From the NCBI GenBank assembly GCA_910578835.1, contig CAJTSK010000001.1, positions 124,001 to 188,000 on the forward strand: DNA of 64,000 bases, in the 5' to 3' direction. The first letter of the stretch is position 1. The number at the start of each line of letters is the position of its first letter. The translations under genes and the position numbers were made by a program. The notes under the pieces are model-generated. The model ran no database searches, had not been told where the DNA came from, and saw nothing but the letters and a program-made list of their open reading frames with translations. Source of the stretch: an uncultured Muribaculum sp. (GTDB lineage Bacteria > Bacteroidota > Bacteroidia > Bacteroidales > Muribaculaceae). Below are positions 62,378-64,000 of this stretch, in pieces.

Positions 62378-64000
62378 TTATTCGAGTATGTATAGCGCGC
62401 GTGGCGGGAATGTCATCTCTTCGGTTATAGTCACGTTGTCGCCTGAGAGCATGTCGTGGCGTGTGGTCCCGTAGGGGAGTATTTCCAGGGTGCGCTCCAT
62501 GGTGGTGGTCACCGGGGAGTCGTTGCCGTTCATCATCACGATTACATCCTTGTCGCCAAGTTTGCGCTGATATACATAGATACCGTTTTCCGGCATGAAA
62601 TGTTTTAACGAGCCTTCTGAAATCACTTTGTTTCCTTTGCGCCAGTTGAGCAGCTTTGCCATGAAGTCGTGAGCCTCGTTCTGCAGCGGGGTGCGTCCTT
62701 TTGCCGTGAATGCGTTGACTTTGTCTCCGGGAAATCCGCCGGGGAAGTCGCGGCGCACATATCCGTCGCTTTTCTCCTTGCTGCCGTTCATGAGTATCTC
62801 TGTGCCGTAATATATCTGCGGTATGCCTCTGGAGGTGAGCAGGAATGTTATCGCCTGTTTCCACCATCCGAGGGTCTCAGGCTCTTCAAGCAGGAAGCGG
62901 TCGGTGTCGTGGTTGTCGAGGAAGGTAAGTATTTTCTGCGGTTCCGGGAAAAGGAAGTCGAGCGACAGGTGGTCGTAAATGTCGTTGAGTCCGGTAAGAC
63001 GGTCGGTCTGTCCGGAAAATGCGTCTCTTGCCTTTATCGACAATACGAAGTCCATTACGGTAGGCAACTCCGGGTTGCGCTGACGGTTGACATATGAGTT
63101 GCGCTGCCAGAATGCCTCGCTGCCCTCGTTGTTATACCAGCATTCGCCGACGATGTTGAAGTTGGGGTATTCGCGTTCGACAGCTTTTATCCATTCAGCC
63201 ATTGCGTCCATGTCGGCGTAGGGGTATGTGTCCATCCTTATGCCGTTGATTTTTGAGTCTTCAATCCACCATATTGAATTTTGGATGAGGTATTTCATAA
63301 GGTGGGGATTGCGTTGGTTAAGGTCGGGCATCGACTCTACAAACCATCCGTCGACTGTGCGTTTCTTGTCATATTCGCTTGCATAGGGGTCGTGGATGGT
63401 GCTGAGACGGTAATTGGTCTGCACATATTTGTCGGGGAAGTTAAACCAGTCATGGGTGGGGCGGTTGGTAAACCACGGGTGGTTGCTGCCCGAGTGGTTG
63501 AATATCATGTCCATTACTACCTTTATGCCGCGCTTATGGGCGTCGGCGACAAATTTGCGCCATTCCTTGTTGCTTCCGAAACGCGGGTCGATATTGTAAT
63601 AGTCGGTGGTGGCATATCCATGGTATGCGCCTCCGGGCATATCGTTGGTAAGCACCGGGTTGACCCATACGGCAGTCACTCCGAGAGAGTCGATATAGCC
63701 GAGATGGCGTCTCATGCCCTCGATGTCGCCTCCGTGCCGGCCGTTAGGGTCGTCGCGGTCGTCAACAGTGGGATACTGAAGGGCGGAACATTTTTTAGCG
63801 TCATCGGTGGTATCGCCCTTGGCAAAGCGGTCGGGCATAATGAGATACAATACATCTGATGCATCAAATCCTACATAATCTTCTCCTTTGCGGTCGCGTT
63901 GCTTTAGCTGATAGTTGACGGTCGACTTGCCTTTTTTGCCGCTGAACGTGATTTTTATATCGCCCGGCTTTGCTGTGTCGGCAATGTCAAGATAGAGCAG
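62378..64000 (-). CDS. GH13 neopullulanase/cyclomaltodextrinase-type enzyme (SusA-like), N-terminus beyond window
   Basis: The frame stays open from the stop at 62378 to the window edge, so the N-terminus lies to the right; 540 residues are visible. The first 40 or so belong to an N-terminal beta-sandwich (ITFSGKKGKSTVNYQLKQRD) as in neopullulanases. The GH13 barrel shows the four conserved regions: DMIFNHSG, nucleophile Asp in GIRMDTYPYAD, acid Glu in VGECW and FLDNHDTDR. It degrades starch-type glucans or cyclodextrins. It is unrelated to the xylan locus and may open a starch utilization region to the right. Confidence 0.92.
   Translation of the reverse strand: MLYLDIADTAKPGDIKITFSGKKGKSTVNYQLKQRDRKGEDYVGFDASDVLYLIMPDRFAKGDTTDDAKKCSALQYPTVDDRDDPNGRHGGDIEGMRRHLGYIDSLGVTAVWVNPVLTNDMPGGAYHGYATTDYYNIDPRFGSNKEWRKFVADAHKRGIKVVMDMIFNHSGSNHPWFTNRPTHDWFNFPDKYVQTNYRLSTIHDPYASEYDKKRTVDGWFVESMPDLNQRNPHLMKYLIQNSIWWIEDSKINGIRMDTYPYADMDAMAEWIKAVEREYPNFNIVGECWYNNEGSEAFWQRNSYVNRQRNPELPTVMDFVLSIKARDAFSGQTDRLTGLNDIYDHLSLDFLFPEPQKILTFLDNHDTDRFLLEEPETLGWWKQAITFLLTSRGIPQIYYGTEILMNGSKEKSDGYVRRDFPGGFPGDKVNAFTAKGRTPLQNEAHDFMAKLLNWRKGNKVISEGSLKHFMPENGIYVYQRKLGDKDVIVMMNGNDSPVTTTMERTLEILPYGTTRHDMLSGDNVTITEEMTFPPRALYILE

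Overview
The window looks like a gut Bacteroidales chromosome. My best guess is the Muribaculaceae/Prevotella side, inferred from gene content only. The evidence is SusC/SusD pairs, a hybrid two-component system, many lipoprotein hydrolases, a Bat (aerotolerance-type) operon and Bacteroidota-type promoters with a TAnnTTTG -7 box. I saw no rRNA, tRNA or CRISPR array. Layout: (1) 1-4288, minus strand: Bat operon in the order moxR, DUF58, BatD-like membrane protein, batA, batB; batB runs off the left edge. (2) 4450-9812, minus strand: ABC-F ATPase, M13 metallopeptidase, an HU-like protein and an unusual HU-like/transmembrane/LysM protein. (3) 9973-11154, plus strand: a 71-aa membrane protein and a DMT-family transporter. 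(4) 11129-15003, minus strand: dCMP deaminase, S41 protease, 5-formyl-THF cyclo-ligase, a degenerate RIC/hemerythrin-like protein and a LuxR-type regulator with a receiver-like domain lacking its Asp. (5) 15122-16953: an SGNH hydrolase, then a 0.68-kb decayed IS5-type element with perfect 33-bp ends and matching subterminal hairpins.

The centre (16954-60998) is a large xylan utilization locus. A single GH43 gene is followed by a long plus-strand run: GH43, xusA-xusB-xusC-xusD-xusE-xyn10A (the Xus core described in xylan-degrading Bacteroidetes), a two-module carbohydrate-binding protein, GH3, CE1-type esterase, a GH43-GH8 fusion, GH43-CBM6, GH127, GH97, GH43, a CE6-type esterase and a CxxCH/PD40 lipoprotein. 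On the minus strand lie a DUF6057 membrane protein with the hybrid two-component regulator, then a GH10 xylanase with a large beta-strand-repeat protein carrying the same kind of N-terminal binding module. In the inferred pathway, surface GH10 enzymes and binding proteins cut and hold arabinoxylan. XusA-D import the oligosaccharides, and periplasmic GH43, GH3, GH8, GH127, GH97 and esterases remove side chains and finish depolymerisation. The regulator senses an oligosaccharide through its periplasmic propellers and activates transcription.

The most striking non-coding signal is a shared promoter architecture. Three promoters of this locus (upstream of 16954, 18927 and 60998) carry direct repeats of GTTAC at exactly 21-bp intervals. 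In each, the last repeat starts exactly 36 bp before the -7 box. This is what an AraC-type activator site should look like, and the AraC-domain hybrid regulator in the locus is the obvious candidate.

The right edge (61339-64000, minus strand) holds a SPOR-like lipoprotein, a YfcE-type phosphoesterase and a SusA-like GH13 enzyme cut by the window end.
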